Source: Peribacillus sp. ACCC06369 (lineage in GTDB: Bacteria; Bacillota; Bacilli; Bacillales; DSM-1321). From it: a DNA stretch of 64,000 nt. The DNA is taken from positions 1,178,001-1,242,000 of the forward strand of contig NZ_JAUCEN010000002.1 in NCBI RefSeq assembly GCF_030348945.1, read 5' to 3'. How positions within the stretch are numbered: the first letter of the stretch is position 1; every line of letters begins with the position of its first letter. The translations under genes were made by a program, and so were the position numbers. Of this stretch, positions 8,277-17,101 are shown one piece after another. The notes beneath the pieces were generated by a model. That model ran no database searches. It saw only the letters and a list, made by a program, of their open reading frames with translations, and was not told where the DNA came from.

Positions 8277-8384
8277 AACCTAAAATCCCTCCTTGCAAAA
8301 CATCATGTATAAATACGATACCAAATTATAATGAAAAAAGATACCTAAAAATCTCATCAGGCATCTTTATGAATAGATAAGAAA

Positions 8385-8924
8385 TCATTTTTGAATAAGT
8401 ATATCGTATCCTTCGAGGTGTTCCTCGATAAAAGAATGCCTTGGGGAACCAACCAGGTTTTTAATATAAATAAAATCCGATACGCATAATCCTGTGTGCA
8501 GGGATAATAAAATAGTGAAATAATGGATGTAATGTGGAAAACTAAGGGCACAACCAATCAATATGACAGACATAATGAAGAAAGGCAACACAAGAATCAA
8601 GAGATATAGGTGCTTTCGAATCGGATAATGCACATTGACTTTGCATGTTAGGACAAGATTCCACTTCAAGGACCATGAAGTTTTTACTTTTTTACACAAT
8701 AATCGTAAAGGTAAATAGTGTAATAGTTTGTGAACAGGATATAATAAGAGTAATAGGCTAAAAAATACCATTGTTTGATCGCCATACAAAACAACATGGG
8801 ATGAAAAGACACTTAATAATGTATAGATCAGAACAAATGACATCAATATAGTAAAAACTGAAAAGAAGATCAGGCGGCAATTCCCATATTGTTTTGCCAC
8901 GTCAATTGTTTTCCACGAATTCAT
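8385..8924 (-). CDS. yhaJ: YhaJ-like DUF3267 membrane protein
   Basis: About 180 residues with four hydrophobic segments and a HxxxH-type motif in PVHKLLHYLP inside the second membrane region, as in DUF3267 putative zincin-like membrane proteins. The tail SPRHSFIEEHLEGYDILI also resembles that family. Here His-x3-His replaces the usual HExxH-like form (PVHKLLH lacks the Glu), so peptidase activity is doubtful. ATG 8924 is preferred (GGAGGG upstream) over the longer frame to 9029. Position next to yhaI matches B. subtilis yhaJ. Confidence 0.72.
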   Translation of the reverse strand: MNSWKTIDVAKQYGNCRLIFFSVFTILMSFVLIYTLLSVFSSHVVLYGDQTMVFFSLLLLLYPVHKLLHYLPLRLLCKKVKTSWSLKWNLVLTCKVNVHYPIRKHLYLLILVLPFFIMSVILIGCALSFPHYIHYFTILLSLHTGLCVSDFIYIKNLVGSPRHSFIEEHLEGYDILIQK

Positions 8925-9165
8925 TTCGAAATCAGCCCTCCAAAGACCGTTGAATATACTTACATACATTACGATGAATGTGTGGAAAAAGCAATGGAAT
9001 TCTTGGATTAGTTTTAAGATAAAAATCACTTTAGTGTGGAAGAATGCTAAAGGAGTTTAAGGACGGGTTTTGAACAAAGGATCAGCCGGGTCTTAAGCAT
9101 GAAAATCAAATTGGTTATAAGCCTTATATGTTAAATTTGAATGATTGATTGGGGATAAATGATGT

Positions 9166-9492
9166 ATGAAAAATATAAATGAAGAAATAGAAATACTCCG
9201 TTTTCATCAACGGCTTTTATTAAACTTGATACGCAATCCGGAGGCCAAGTTGGACTTTCTATTTGTGGAAAAAAATTTTACGAAGAAGGAAGCGGAAGAA
9301 TTATTGGAAACATGTGATATCTTGAGCAAACGCTATGAAATAGAAAAAGCGGAAGGTTACATGAACTTTCGACCGCTTTTTAATCAATTTGAAAGAAAGA
9401 TTAATCCCAAAATAACCATAAAGGATTGCATTGATGCATGCCTCTCACAAGGTTTATATGTATCTTTCATGAAGGAAATGGATAGAGTGTGA
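9166..9492 (+). CDS. yhaI: YhaI, DUF1878 protein
   Basis: A 108-residue, all-helical cytoplasmic protein (opening MKNINEEIEILRFHQRLLLN), matching YhaI of the DUF1878 family in size and position. Function is unknown. A GGGGAT site precedes the ATG by about 10 nt. It is convergent with hpr, with 2 nt between the stops. Confidence 0.85.
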   Translation: MKNINEEIEILRFHQRLLLNLIRNPEAKLDFLFVEKNFTKKEAEELLETCDILSKRYEIEKAEGYMNFRPLFNQFERKINPKITIKDCIDACLSQGLYVSFMKEMDRV

Positions 9493-9494
9493 AA

Positions 9495-10073
9495 TTAAAC
9501 TGGCTCAGTTTCTTTCTCTATCTTTTTTTTGGTGATTTTACCCTCCACGTCAGTAAACTCCTGATCAATGTTGTCGAAGGATCGTTCAAAGATCTGCATG
9601 AAATCTTCACCGTATATATTACGGATGACAGCCATCATTTCAATCATATCCGGAAACTTCCCATAAAGCTCACGTAGTGGAAGTGCACCTGAGAAAGCGG
9701 AGTTCTTACTTGGGTCGTATGTCTCCATTAAATCAAGTAAAAGCTTTTCACCTTCAGGGGTGATTTTTATATACGTATTCCTTTTGTCATTTTCTTTCTT
9801 TGAAAATGTTAAAAACCCGCGTTCCTCTAATTTTTTTGAAAAGTTAAATGCCGTAGAAACATGCATGACCCCAAATTTTGCTACATCTGAAATGGAAGAG
9901 CCATTAAGATGGTAGGCAATCCAAAGAATATGGTGCTCATTGATATTTAAATCATAGGGCTTAATCCATTGCTGCCAATCTTTTTCAATCGATTTCCATA
10001 ATGCTTTGCTTAATTGTGCAATTCGTTGACTAAAAATCATTGCTTCTTTCATAGAATAATTTTTATTCTGCAT
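9495..10073 (-). CDS. hpr: Hpr/ScoC MarR-family transition-state regulator
   Basis: A 192-residue MarR-type DNA-binding repressor of protease, sporulation and other post-exponential genes in Bacillus. Winged-helix region about residues 45-120 ([20 protein letters not shown], then a wing with [20 protein letters not shown]). Length and sequence style match B. subtilis Hpr (203). ATG 10073 follows AGGTGAG. It faces yhaI and is preceded by the YtxH-like gene. Confidence 0.95.
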   Translation of the reverse strand: MQNKNYSMKEAMIFSQRIAQLSKALWKSIEKDWQQWIKPYDLNINEHHILWIAYHLNGSSISDVAKFGVMHVSTAFNFSKKLEERGFLTFSKKENDKRNTYIKITPEGEKLLLDLMETYDPSKNSAFSGALPLRELYGKFPDMIEMMAVIRNIYGEDFMQIFERSFDNIDQEFTDVEGKITKKKIEKETEPV

Positions 10074-10184
10074 ATTATGGGCTCACCTACTTATAAGATT
10101 CTATATATTTATTATGACAATAAAATAAAAATTAATAAAGATAATATTTGCGAAATTTTTAGAAAATTTTAGTTTTTTTAAGGA

Positions 10185-10237
10185 ATTCTCCATTTTCCTC
10201 CAATAAACCATGTAATTTATTGGGAAAAATGGAGAAT
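10185..10237. repeat. Long imperfect inverted repeat between hpr and the YtxH gene
   Basis: ATTCTCCATTTT pairs exactly with AAAATGGAGAAT; after a small internal mismatch CCAATAAA pairs with TTTATTGG, leaving a short loop near 10208-10215. That makes a hairpin of about 20 bp. It lies just after the stop of the minus-strand YtxH-like gene. No clear U-tract follows on that strand, so a terminator role is only possible. Confidence 0.6.
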
Positions 10238-10262
10238 CAAGCTTTTGTGATGATGTCAGCTA

Positions 10263-10625
10263 TTAATTTTTCGAAGCAGGAATGACCGTTTCCAATTCTT
10301 TTAATGAATTTTCAATTTCTTGAACGTTCTTCAATAATTCATTCTTATTGGGTTCGATTTCCTGCTTCCAGTTCTCGATGACGACCTGGACATCCGATAT
10401 GAAGGTTTTTACCGTTTCTTTGCTGATTTCTGTAGCTTCCATCGTGTCATCTTTAATATTTAGCAATTTTACCTTTAATTCATCAATTATATTCTTAATT
10501 TCGTCCGTATTCGTTTTGATGCGAGTCCGTAAGTCTTTACCTGAACTTGGTGTAGAAAGTAAGGTTGCTGCACCTGCTACGACTGTCCCGGTTAAAAAGC
10601 CAATTAGTAATGATTTTGCTTTCAT
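10263..10625 (-). CDS. yhaH: YtxH-domain general-stress-like protein (YhaH)
   Basis: A 120-residue protein with an N-terminal hydrophobic Gly/Ala/Thr-rich segment (LLIGFLTGTVVAGAATLLST, residues 5-24) followed by a long charged coiled coil, the YtxH-family pattern. Location near hpr matches B. subtilis yhaH. ATG 10625 has a GAGGTGATC site; the frame opens at GTG 10634, inside that site. The 314-nt gap upstream (to 10940) is AT-rich and shows nothing else I can name. Confidence 0.8.
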   Translation of the reverse strand: MKAKSLLIGFLTGTVVAGAATLLSTPSSGKDLRTRIKTNTDEIKNIIDELKVKLLNIKDDTMEATEISKETVKTFISDVQVVIENWKQEIEPNKNELLKNVQEIENSLKELETVIPASKN

Positions 10626-10940
10626 TAGGATCACCTCATTTTATAATATTGTTTTCGCTTTACATGGTCAGAATCCCTGCTGTAAAAATCAATTGGAAAT
10701 TATGATAAATAGGGATAGAAATACTATTGATATCAAAATACCATAATTTTCATTCTTATGGAAGCATATCGACCATTTTATCTTTATATCACAAAAATAT
10801 TTTTTTAAACTTATATAGTAAATATATAATATTTAAAAATAACTTGAAGCTTTATTCAAAATGCTTCATATAAAGGAAAGAGCGGCATATAGATAGTAAA
10901 AACAAGCTGTCGGAACATGGATGGCACTGGTGGGTTAATA

Positions 10941-11120
10941 ATGAAAATCATTTTTTTATTAGGCCTTATATGCCTGTGCGGAATGGGGTATTTTCTAAGG
11001 AAGGCGAAAACTCCGGGCATCTATCCGCCAAAGAGGGTGCTCCAGGCTAGAGCCTTCGCTATGGGTCTTCCCGGGGTTTTACTGCTTTTCATTTGGTTTA
11101 TGTTGATATTGATTCATTGA
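10941..11120 (+). CDS. Small two-segment membrane protein
   Basis: A 59-residue protein with hydrophobic segments at about 3-18 and 40-57 and a basic, proline-containing loop (KAKTPGIYPPKR). Start at ATG 10941 with a GGTGGG site; an in-frame ATG at 10917 has none. Family not recognised. It ends before a bidirectional terminator shared with trpP. Confidence 0.5.
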   Translation: MKIIFLLGLICLCGMGYFLRKAKTPGIYPPKRVLQARAFAMGLPGVLLLFIWFMLILIH

Positions 11121-11166
11121 CCCTTGGAGGATGAGTCTGACTAGAATCCCAGATTCATAAGATTGG

Positions 11167-11200
11167 AAAAAAAAAGCACCGGACACTCCGGTGCTTTTTT
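11167..11200. terminator. Bidirectional terminator between the small ORF and trpP
   Basis: Perfect 14-bp stem AAAAAAGCACCGGA/TCCGGTGCTTTTTT with a CAC loop; A and T tracts on both sides serve both convergent transcripts. Confidence 0.92.
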
Positions 11201-11220
11201 AAGTATGATGATCCAGCTGC

Positions 11221-11739
11221 TTAAGCATTAATGGGTATATTAGATTTTCTTACGATGCCGTTCACAATTGGATAAATAATGACCATCGCAACTGTATTTA
11301 GCAGTACGGCAGGAAGTACAACAGCGCCGAAAAGTGCAACGAAAGGACCTGGAAGGGAAACGATATAATAAGCCGAACCAAGGAAGACAGCGCCGGAAAT
11401 GATTGTTCCTACGGCAGTCAAAATACTAACGGTGACAACGGATGTTGAAAACTTCTTAAGACTGATGAATAAAAGGTAAAAAAGAAAGGCTGTTGCCAAT
11501 TTGTCTATGATATTTGGAATCTGTCCTCCAGGAAATGTAGTTGTCATGGCAGAGATGGCTCCAGCAGCCAAGGCAACAATGAATACATTTTTCTTCGCGG
11601 GAAACAGTGCAATCGCCAAAAACATCATCAACAGCATCATATCCGGTTTCATTCCAAGGAAGAATCCAGGAACGATAAAATGCAGGGCAGCCCCAATCCC
11701 GATTAATAGGGACAGTGACACAAGGGTTTTCGTTTTCAT
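11221..11739 (-). CDS. trpP: TrpP tryptophan transporter
   Basis: A 172-residue membrane protein with about five hydrophobic segments and the conserved opening around PGFFLGMKPDMMLLMMFLA. This matches YhaG/TrpP, the tryptophan transporter of B. subtilis (172 residues). ATG 11739 is preceded by GGAGAG, which is embedded in a run of GAG/TAG triplets (see 11743-11770). That arrangement means that tryptophan-bound TRAP would cover the ribosome site and block translation. It lies downstream of serC on the same strand, separated by 126 nt. Confidence 0.93.
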   Translation of the reverse strand: MKTKTLVSLSLLIGIGAALHFIVPGFFLGMKPDMMLLMMFLAIALFPAKKNVFIVALAAGAISAMTTTFPGGQIPNIIDKLATAFLFYLLFISLKKFSTSVVTVSILTAVGTIISGAVFLGSAYYIVSLPGPFVALFGAVVLPAVLLNTVAMVIIYPIVNGIVRKSNIPINA

Positions 11740-11742
11740 TTA

Positions 11743-11770
11743 CTCATCTCTCCTATTCTCATCTCAACTA
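11743..11770 (-). promoter_or_regulatory. TRAP-binding triplet array over the trpP ribosome site
   Basis: Read 5' to 3' on the minus strand: TAG, GAG, GAG, TAG, GAG, GAG, each separated by exactly 2 nt and ending 3 nt before the ATG. TRAP binds (G/U)AG repeats with 2-3-nt spacers, and B. subtilis trpP is controlled in this way. Six perfect repeats overlapping the Shine-Dalgarno are unlikely by chance. Confidence 0.88.
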
Positions 11771-11865
11771 ACATCTTTTCTTCAACAATGCACTATTGCC
11801 TGTTGCAAGAAGTTTAAAATAGTATATCATAAGACCTATTTTTTTAGAAGTTATATTTGATCGAA

Positions 11866-12969
11866 TTAAAGGATTTGAGCTTCCTGCGCTTTATACGATT
11901 CCTGGAATTTCTTCATGAAATCGGCAAGGTCCTGACAATGGGATAGAGGGACAGCATTATAGATGGATGCTCTGCAGCCGCCGATGGAACGGTGACCGTT
12001 CAGTCCTACGAATCCGGCTTGCTTCACTTCTTTAAGGAATTGAACTTCAGCTTCTTCAGACGGAAGCGTAAAAGTTACATTCATTAATGAACGGCTGTCC
12101 GGTAAGGCATGGCCTTTATAAAAACCATCGCTGCCGTCGATCGCATCGTAAATGACTTTTGCCTTTTCTTCATTGATTTCAGCAATTTTTTCCACGCCGC
12201 CCTGTTCTTTTGCCCAATCCAACACAAGGGACAATAAGTAAATGGCCAATGTCGGAGGGGTGTTATATAAAGAATTATTTTTTGAATGGATAGAATAGTT
12301 CATCATGGATGGGATTGTTTCATTATCCGTTATTAAATCTTTACGGATGATAACGACTGTGATTCCCGATGGTCCTAAATTCTTTTGTGCACCTGCATAT
12401 ATGATGCCGAATTTACTGATATCAATTTTTTTGCTGAGAATATCACTTGACATATCAGCTACTAAAGGAACGTTGCCTGTTTCCGGAAAATCCTTCCATT
12501 GCGTTCCGTAAATCGTATTATTGCTTGTGATATGAAGATATGCAGCATCATCATTCAATTCGATGTCTTCGACTTTAGGGATGAACGTATATTTTTCATC
12601 TTTGGATGAAGCTACAACTGCCGTTTTACCTACCTTCTTGGCTTCTTTTAATGCTTTTTCCGACCAAGAACCAGTGAGTACATAATCTGCCCTTTTTCCA
12701 TCATTCATAATGTTCATTGGAATCATGGAAAATTGCAGGCTTGCTCCTCCTTGCAGCAGAAGAACTTCATAATTTTCAGGAATTTCCATAAGGTCCTTTA
12801 ATGATTGAATGGCATTGTTATGAATTTTTTCAAATTCCGAACTTCTATGGCTTAATTCCATGACGGACATGCCGGAATCCTCAATATTCAGCCATTCGTT
12901 TTGGGCTCTTTGTAAAACTTCTAAGGGAAGGGCGGCTGGCCCAGCGTTAAAATTGCGTGCACGTTTCAA
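11866..12969 (-). CDS. serC: Phosphoserine aminotransferase
   Basis: A 367-residue PLP enzyme converting 3-phosphohydroxypyruvate and glutamate to phosphoserine in serine synthesis. Visible: N-terminal NFNAGPAALP, Ser/Thr phosphate contacts, the PLP lysine in AGAQKNLGPSG, and a C-terminal GGCRASIYNAV. Length matches B. subtilis SerC (359). A site (GGAGG) precedes ATG 12969. The upstream 260 nt to hit contains no gene. Confidence 0.97.
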   Translation of the reverse strand: MKRARNFNAGPAALPLEVLQRAQNEWLNIEDSGMSVMELSHRSSEFEKIHNNAIQSLKDLMEIPENYEVLLLQGGASLQFSMIPMNIMNDGKRADYVLTGSWSEKALKEAKKVGKTAVVASSKDEKYTFIPKVEDIELNDDAAYLHITSNNTIYGTQWKDFPETGNVPLVADMSSDILSKKIDISKFGIIYAGAQKNLGPSGITVVIIRKDLITDNETIPSMMNYSIHSKNNSLYNTPPTLAIYLLSLVLDWAKEQGGVEKIAEINEEKAKVIYDAIDGSDGFYKGHALPDSRSLMNVTFTLPSEEAEVQFLKEVKQAGFVGLNGHRSIGGCRASIYNAVPLSHCQDLADFMKKFQESYKAQEAQIL

Positions 12970-13229
12970 TTTTTTTCCTCCTATACGACTATGTGATAAA
13001 GTATTTGAGACTATTCATATATCCTACCAGAAAACTAAATTCAATAGGGGGAAAATTAAGAATTTTAAGTGACAATTCATTTTAATGATGGCCAAAATAA
13101 AAGGTCCTGCACATTGAGTGAGGACCAACTAGATCATTGTATTTCGTACAACCAGCGCTTGGAAAACGTTCAGTTGCTGAAATATAAAGTATATGAAAGG
13201 AAGGGGCTAAAAACCTTACTATCCCCGTC

Positions 13230-13652
13230 TCATTTTAAATGCTGGGCAATGGAGTCAGCGATTTGTTTCAGGTCATCAGGTGTATAGTCGCTGGTATTCG
13301 TTTTCCAAACAGCCCCAAAGCCGTCACCTTCTCCATGTCGCGGAATTAAATGCATGTGAAAATGGAAAACGGACTGTCCTGCGGCTTCACCATTATTATT
13401 TAAAAGATTCAGGCCTACAGGTTGGAATTCCTGTTTCATGGCGCGGGCAATTTCCGGCACCACTTCAAAAAGATTCTTGGCTATTTCAGGTGTTAACTCA
13501 TAAAGATTTTCCTTATGTACTTTAGGAATTACCAGGGTATGGCCTTTTGTTACTTGACTGATATCGAGAAAGGCCAGTACATGTTCATTTTCGAAAACTT
13601 TGGTACTTGGAATTTCCCCATCGATTATCTTGCAAAAAATGCAATCACTCAT
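13230..13652 (-). CDS. hit: HIT-family nucleotide hydrolase
   Basis: A 140-residue Hint-type HIT protein: zinc/nucleotide region CIFCKIIDGEIPSTKV and the histidine triad HFHMHLIPR. It hydrolyses nucleoside phosphoramidates/AMP derivatives in this family. Length matches B. subtilis Hit (145). ATG 13652 has an AAAGGAG site. It faces away from ecsA across a long intergenic region. Confidence 0.95.
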   Translation of the reverse strand: MSDCIFCKIIDGEIPSTKVFENEHVLAFLDISQVTKGHTLVIPKVHKENLYELTPEIAKNLFEVVPEIARAMKQEFQPVGLNLLNNNGEAAGQSVFHFHMHLIPRHGEGDGFGAVWKTNTSDYTPDDLKQIADSIAQHLK

Positions 13653-13730
13653 TTAAAACGCTCCTTTTAGAAGTTAATGTATTTGGTTAATCGTACCATA
13701 GCATGAATCCTTGGGAAAAGGAAAAATCAT

Positions 13731-13762
13731 AAAAACAGGATGCAACATTAAGTTGCACCCTG
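13731..13762 (-). terminator. Minus-strand terminator-like hairpin upstream of hit
   Basis: On the minus strand CAGGGTGCAAC and GTTGCATCCTG pair (one mismatch), loop TTAAT, then TTTTTATG. It would stop transcripts coming from the ecsA side before hit. No minus-strand gene is visible there, hinting at an unannotated transcript in 13770-14300. Confidence 0.6.
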
Positions 13763-14035
13763 CCTGTTCGAAAAAGGGGGTTTTGCTTCAAAAATTCGCA
13801 TTAGCATATAAATTCTCTGCGACAAACACCTCATCTACATTGGAGTAAAATATGGTTATTATCTGTTTAGAGATTTTCCATTCAAAGCAACCATCTCCTA
13901 TATCTTTAAAGTTTCATCAACTTTCAAAGCATAATTGATAATTATTGAATGATTTTTCTGCTTTTACGTGCAAGAGAACCATCTCCTTGCTCGAAACGAT
14001 TTTTTAAATGAAGCTTCTGGTTTTTAATTCAGTTA

Positions 14036-14078
14036 TACGTCTTTAACTGACACCTCATTTACAATATGATGCGAATCA
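14036..14078 (+). repeat. 43-bp direct repeat, copy 1
   Basis: Begins TACGTCTTTAACTGACACCT, includes ACAATATGATG, and ends GAATCA. It differs from the copy at 14112 by one base; the flanks (TTCAG before, GTAAT after) are also shared. Period 76 bp. No gene is seen in 13653-14318. Confidence 0.85.
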
Positions 14079-14111
14079 TTTGTAATAAAACTTTTGGGCA
14101 TTTCAGTGTAA

Positions 14112-14154
14112 TACGTCTTTAACTGACACCTCATTTACAATATGATGTGAATCA
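14112..14154 (+). repeat. 43-bp direct repeat, copy 2
   Basis: Second copy of the 14036-14078 repeat, with T in place of C before GAATCA. It lies 165 nt before the ecsA start. Confidence 0.85.
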
Positions 14155-14318
14155 CACGTAATGACTAACCCCTTCTTCCTTATTTATGATGGCCACCAAG
14201 TGGGGAAATTATAATTAGTTATTTATGGAAATTTCAATCCAGGAACACTCGACTATATAAAAGCAGGAGAATTTGCTAAAATGGAAATAAGAACCTCTAT
14301 ATAGAAAGGATCGTTTAT

Positions 14319-15062
14319 ATGTCCTTATTGGAAATCAAGCAATTAGTGGGCGGATACACGAAAACGCCCGTTTTAAAAGGAATAAGTTTCGACATTCAAC
14401 CAAATGAGTTAGTAGGGTTAATCGGGCTTAACGGGGCTGGGAAAAGTACGACGATTAAACATATCATCGGACTCATGGAGCCAAAAGGCGGAAGTGTCTC
14501 GATTCATGGTAAAACACTGGCCCAAGACCCGGATACATATCGTAAACAATTCACTTATGTTCCAGAAACACCAATCTTATATGATGAGCTGACACTTGAG
14601 GAGCATTTAAGGCTGACGGCCATGGCTCATGGTTTGGCGGAAGCGACCTATAAAGAAAGGATGGACGCTCTGTTAAAGGAATTCCATATGGAGAAAAGAC
14701 TCAAATGGTTTCCGGCCCATTTTTCAAAAGGAATGAAGCAAAAGGTCATGATAATGTGCGCCTTTTTAGTACAGCCGTCTTTATATATCGTCGACGAACC
14801 CTTTGTGGGTCTTGATCCATTAGGCATTCAATCCTTGCTTGATTTGATGAGGAAAATGAAAGAGAGTGGAGCGGGAATTTTAATGTCCACCCACATACTG
14901 GCAACAGCCGAGCGGTATTGTGATTCCTTCATCATCCTGCATAATGGAGAGATTCGCGCAAAAGGCAATCTTGAGCAGCTTCGTGAACAATTTTCTATGC
15001 CGGGGGCAACTCTTGACGATTTATATATTCAATTGACGAAAGAAGAAATTGGACATGAATAG
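14319..15062 (+). CDS. ecsA: EcsA ABC transporter ATPase
   Basis: A 247-residue ATPase of the Ecs transporter, which in B. subtilis affects secretion, regulated intramembrane proteolysis and competence. Walker A GLNGAGKST, Q-loop VPETP, signature-like FSKGMKQKVMIMCAF (degenerate LSGGQ, normal for EcsA), Walker B YIVDEPFVGLD, switch His MSTHIL. ATG 14319 follows AGAAAGGATC. The ecsB start overlaps its end. Confidence 0.96.
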   Translation: MSLLEIKQLVGGYTKTPVLKGISFDIQPNELVGLIGLNGAGKSTTIKHIIGLMEPKGGSVSIHGKTLAQDPDTYRKQFTYVPETPILYDELTLEEHLRLTAMAHGLAEATYKERMDALLKEFHMEKRLKWFPAHFSKGMKQKVMIMCAFLVQPSLYIVDEPFVGLDPLGIQSLLDLMRKMKESGAGILMSTHILATAERYCDSFIILHNGEIRAKGNLEQLREQFSMPGATLDDLYIQLTKEEIGHE

Positions 15063-16263
15063 TCAAAATCTCTGGAAGGAAAGATATTTAGGCTATATAA
15101 ATGAAACGCAAAAATATCTTCGCTATATTTTTAACGGCCATCTGGTTTTTGTCATGGTATTGGCCATTGGTGGTTTAGCTTATTATTACAGTGATTGGGT
15201 GAAGACTTTAGACCGTGATTTCCCGGCTGAATTGATCATGGCTTTTGTTTTATCGCTCCTGGTAACCAGAAGCCCGATAAATACTTTTTTGAAAGAACCT
15301 GATACGGTATTCTTGCTTCCGCTTGAAACGAAGTTGAAAAGCTATTTCAAGAATTCATTGGTATTAAGTTGGGTCATGCAGGGCTTTATCCTGTTGGTTG
15401 TCCTAATTGCATTTATACCGATGTATACAAAGGTTACGGGTGCAGGCGGTAAAGACTTTGGGATCATCCTGGTTGTTTTGCTTATTTTAAAGTTTTTGAA
15501 TTTAACCATGCGCTGGCAGGTATTGAAATATCAGGATGCATCAGTGAGCCATTGGGACTCTCTCATCCGCTTTTTACTTAATGGAGTGATGCTCTATTTC
15601 ATCTGTTCAAGGGCAAATATCCTGTTTGCACTTATAACCATTTTATTATTGTTAGGGCTTTACATGTATTATCGAAGCGCAACTAAAGGTTTTGTGTTGA
15701 AGTGGGAACGACTGGTTGAACTGGAAAACAAACGGATGAATTCTTTTTATCGGATAGCGAACATGTTTACTGATGTTCCCCATTTGAAAGGGAAGGTAGC
15801 AAGAAGGAAATGGATGGACTGGCTTTTATCCTTCATTCCGTATGGTGAAAAATCAACTTATACCTATCTATACGCCCGTACTTTGCTGCGATCCAATGAT
15901 TATGTGGGCCTTTGTTTTCGTTTAACTATCATTGGTTCCGTGATTTTAAGTGTATTCACTAATATATGGGCACATTTGATTGTGACTTTCATGTTCCTAT
16001 TCATGACAGCCCTTCAACTGCTGCCTGTTTGGAAAGCTCATGAATGGAAAGTGTGGGTCTCACTGTATCCATTGCCAGCAAAAATGAGAGAATCTGCAGT
16101 CATAAAGCTAATTTCCTATTTCCTATTATTTGAGGACCTGGTCTTTTGCGTGGTCCTGCTAGTGAAAGGGGAATGGATGTCCGCTTTAGCGGCTCTGGCA
16201 ATGGGTCTTGTTTTCTTATTCGGTTTTAAAAATTATGCAACAAAGAAAATTAAAAACTTTTAA
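15055..16263 (+). CDS. ecsB: EcsB ABC transporter membrane subunit
   Basis: A 402-residue membrane protein with multiple hydrophobic helices spread along the chain, the permease partner of EcsA. Length and the opening LWKERYLGYINETQKYLRYI match B. subtilis EcsB (408). ATG 15055 overlaps the ecsA stop by 8 nt (frame also opens at TTG 15049), indicating coupling. A terminator follows, separating it from ecsC. Confidence 0.93.
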   Translation: MNSQNLWKERYLGYINETQKYLRYIFNGHLVFVMVLAIGGLAYYYSDWVKTLDRDFPAELIMAFVLSLLVTRSPINTFLKEPDTVFLLPLETKLKSYFKNSLVLSWVMQGFILLVVLIAFIPMYTKVTGAGGKDFGIILVVLLILKFLNLTMRWQVLKYQDASVSHWDSLIRFLLNGVMLYFICSRANILFALITILLLLGLYMYYRSATKGFVLKWERLVELENKRMNSFYRIANMFTDVPHLKGKVARRKWMDWLLSFIPYGEKSTYTYLYARTLLRSNDYVGLCFRLTIIGSVILSVFTNIWAHLIVTFMFLFMTALQLLPVWKAHEWKVWVSLYPLPAKMRESAVIKLISYFLLFEDLVFCVVLLVKGEWMSALAALAMGLVFLFGFKNYATKKIKNF

Positions 16264-16266
16264 TCT

Positions 16267-16296
16267 GGAGCTGATTTTTCAAAAAATCAGCTTTTT
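16267..16296 (+). terminator. Terminator between ecsB and ecsC
   Basis: Perfect 11-bp stem AGCTGATTTTT/AAAAATCAGCT with a 2-nt core and TTTTC tail. Confidence 0.85.
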
Positions 16297-16368
16297 CTTT
16301 TAAGAAATGAAAATTGAAAATAAAAGCCTTTAAAGGGGTATATACATATTTAACGGAGGTGTTAAAAG

Positions 16369-17073
16369 ATGGATGAATATGAGCAAAAGGCATTATTGGA
16401 ACTAGTAACATGGAAAAAGAAAGTAGCTAAGAAATCGGGCAGGTTTGAGCGGATGTCCAAAAAGGCGCAAAACAAAATGAACAGTTATATTCCAGCCCGA
16501 GTGCATAAAATGATTACTGATAGTATTAAAGGGATGATAGAGGCAGTATTATCCGGTTCGAAATATATGTCTAAAGAAAAAAATGTAGTGCTTCTATCCT
16601 TGCAGCAAAAAGAAGAATGGGTTGCGGAAACTGTAACGGCATATCGGAAAACCGCCGTTATAGAAGGTGTGGGAACCGGAGCGGCAGGGCTTTTAATCGG
16701 ATTGGCTGATTTTCCTTTACTGCTAAGCATCAAGATGAAGTTATTATTCGAAATATCCCGTTTATACGGTTTTGATCCAAATAATTATGAGGAACGCCTG
16801 TTCATTCTCCATATCTTCCAGATGGCGTTTTCAAGCGAGGAAAAAAAGCTGGAAACATTAAGGGTAATAGAAAAATGGGATTCGGGGAATTTACCGGAAA
16901 TAGACTGGCAAGAATTTCAGCAGGAATATCGTGATCACATCGATGTCATCAAAATGTTCCAACTCGTCCCGGGATTTGGGGCGGCTGTCGGTGCATATGC
17001 AAACCATCATTTGCTGGAACAGCTTGGGGAGACTGCTGTCAATTGTTACCGAATCCGACTGCTCAAAGAGTAA
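16369..17073 (+). CDS. ecsC: EcsC family protein
   Basis: A 234-residue protein; the central hydrophobic Gly-rich segment GVGTGAAGLLIGLADFPLLL (about residues 101-120) is the hallmark of the EcsC family. ACGGAGGTG precedes ATG 16369. The strong terminator after ecsB suggests separate or partial read-through expression. Function unknown; not needed for known ecs phenotypes. Confidence 0.93.
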   Translation: MDEYEQKALLELVTWKKKVAKKSGRFERMSKKAQNKMNSYIPARVHKMITDSIKGMIEAVLSGSKYMSKEKNVVLLSLQQKEEWVAETVTAYRKTAVIEGVGTGAAGLLIGLADFPLLLSIKMKLLFEISRLYGFDPNNYEERLFILHIFQMAFSSEEKKLETLRVIEKWDSGNLPEIDWQEFQQEYRDHIDVIKMFQLVPGFGAAVGAYANHHLLEQLGETAVNCYRIRLLKE

Positions 17074-17096
17074 GGGACGGCAAAAACCCGTCCCTT
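17072..17096. terminator. Convergent terminator ecsC/yhaA
   Basis: AAGGGACGG/CCCGTCCCTT hairpin with a short A-rich loop at the junction of the two convergent genes; T-tract short. Confidence 0.65.
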
Positions 17097-17101
17097 TACC
17101 A

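Noticed and set aside
13069-13287. 72-codon plus-strand frame overlapping the end of hit
   Set aside because: No ribosome site, overlaps hit on the other strand, and the residues are not protein-like in any family I know.
13933-13950. Fur-like AT-rich palindrome (TGATAATTATTGAAT)
   Set aside because: Only the left half matches the Fur box and no iron gene follows.
14033-14134. 33-codon minus-strand frame through both repeats
   Set aside because: Lacks a Shine-Dalgarno and depends on the repeat; kept only as a note to the repeat finding.
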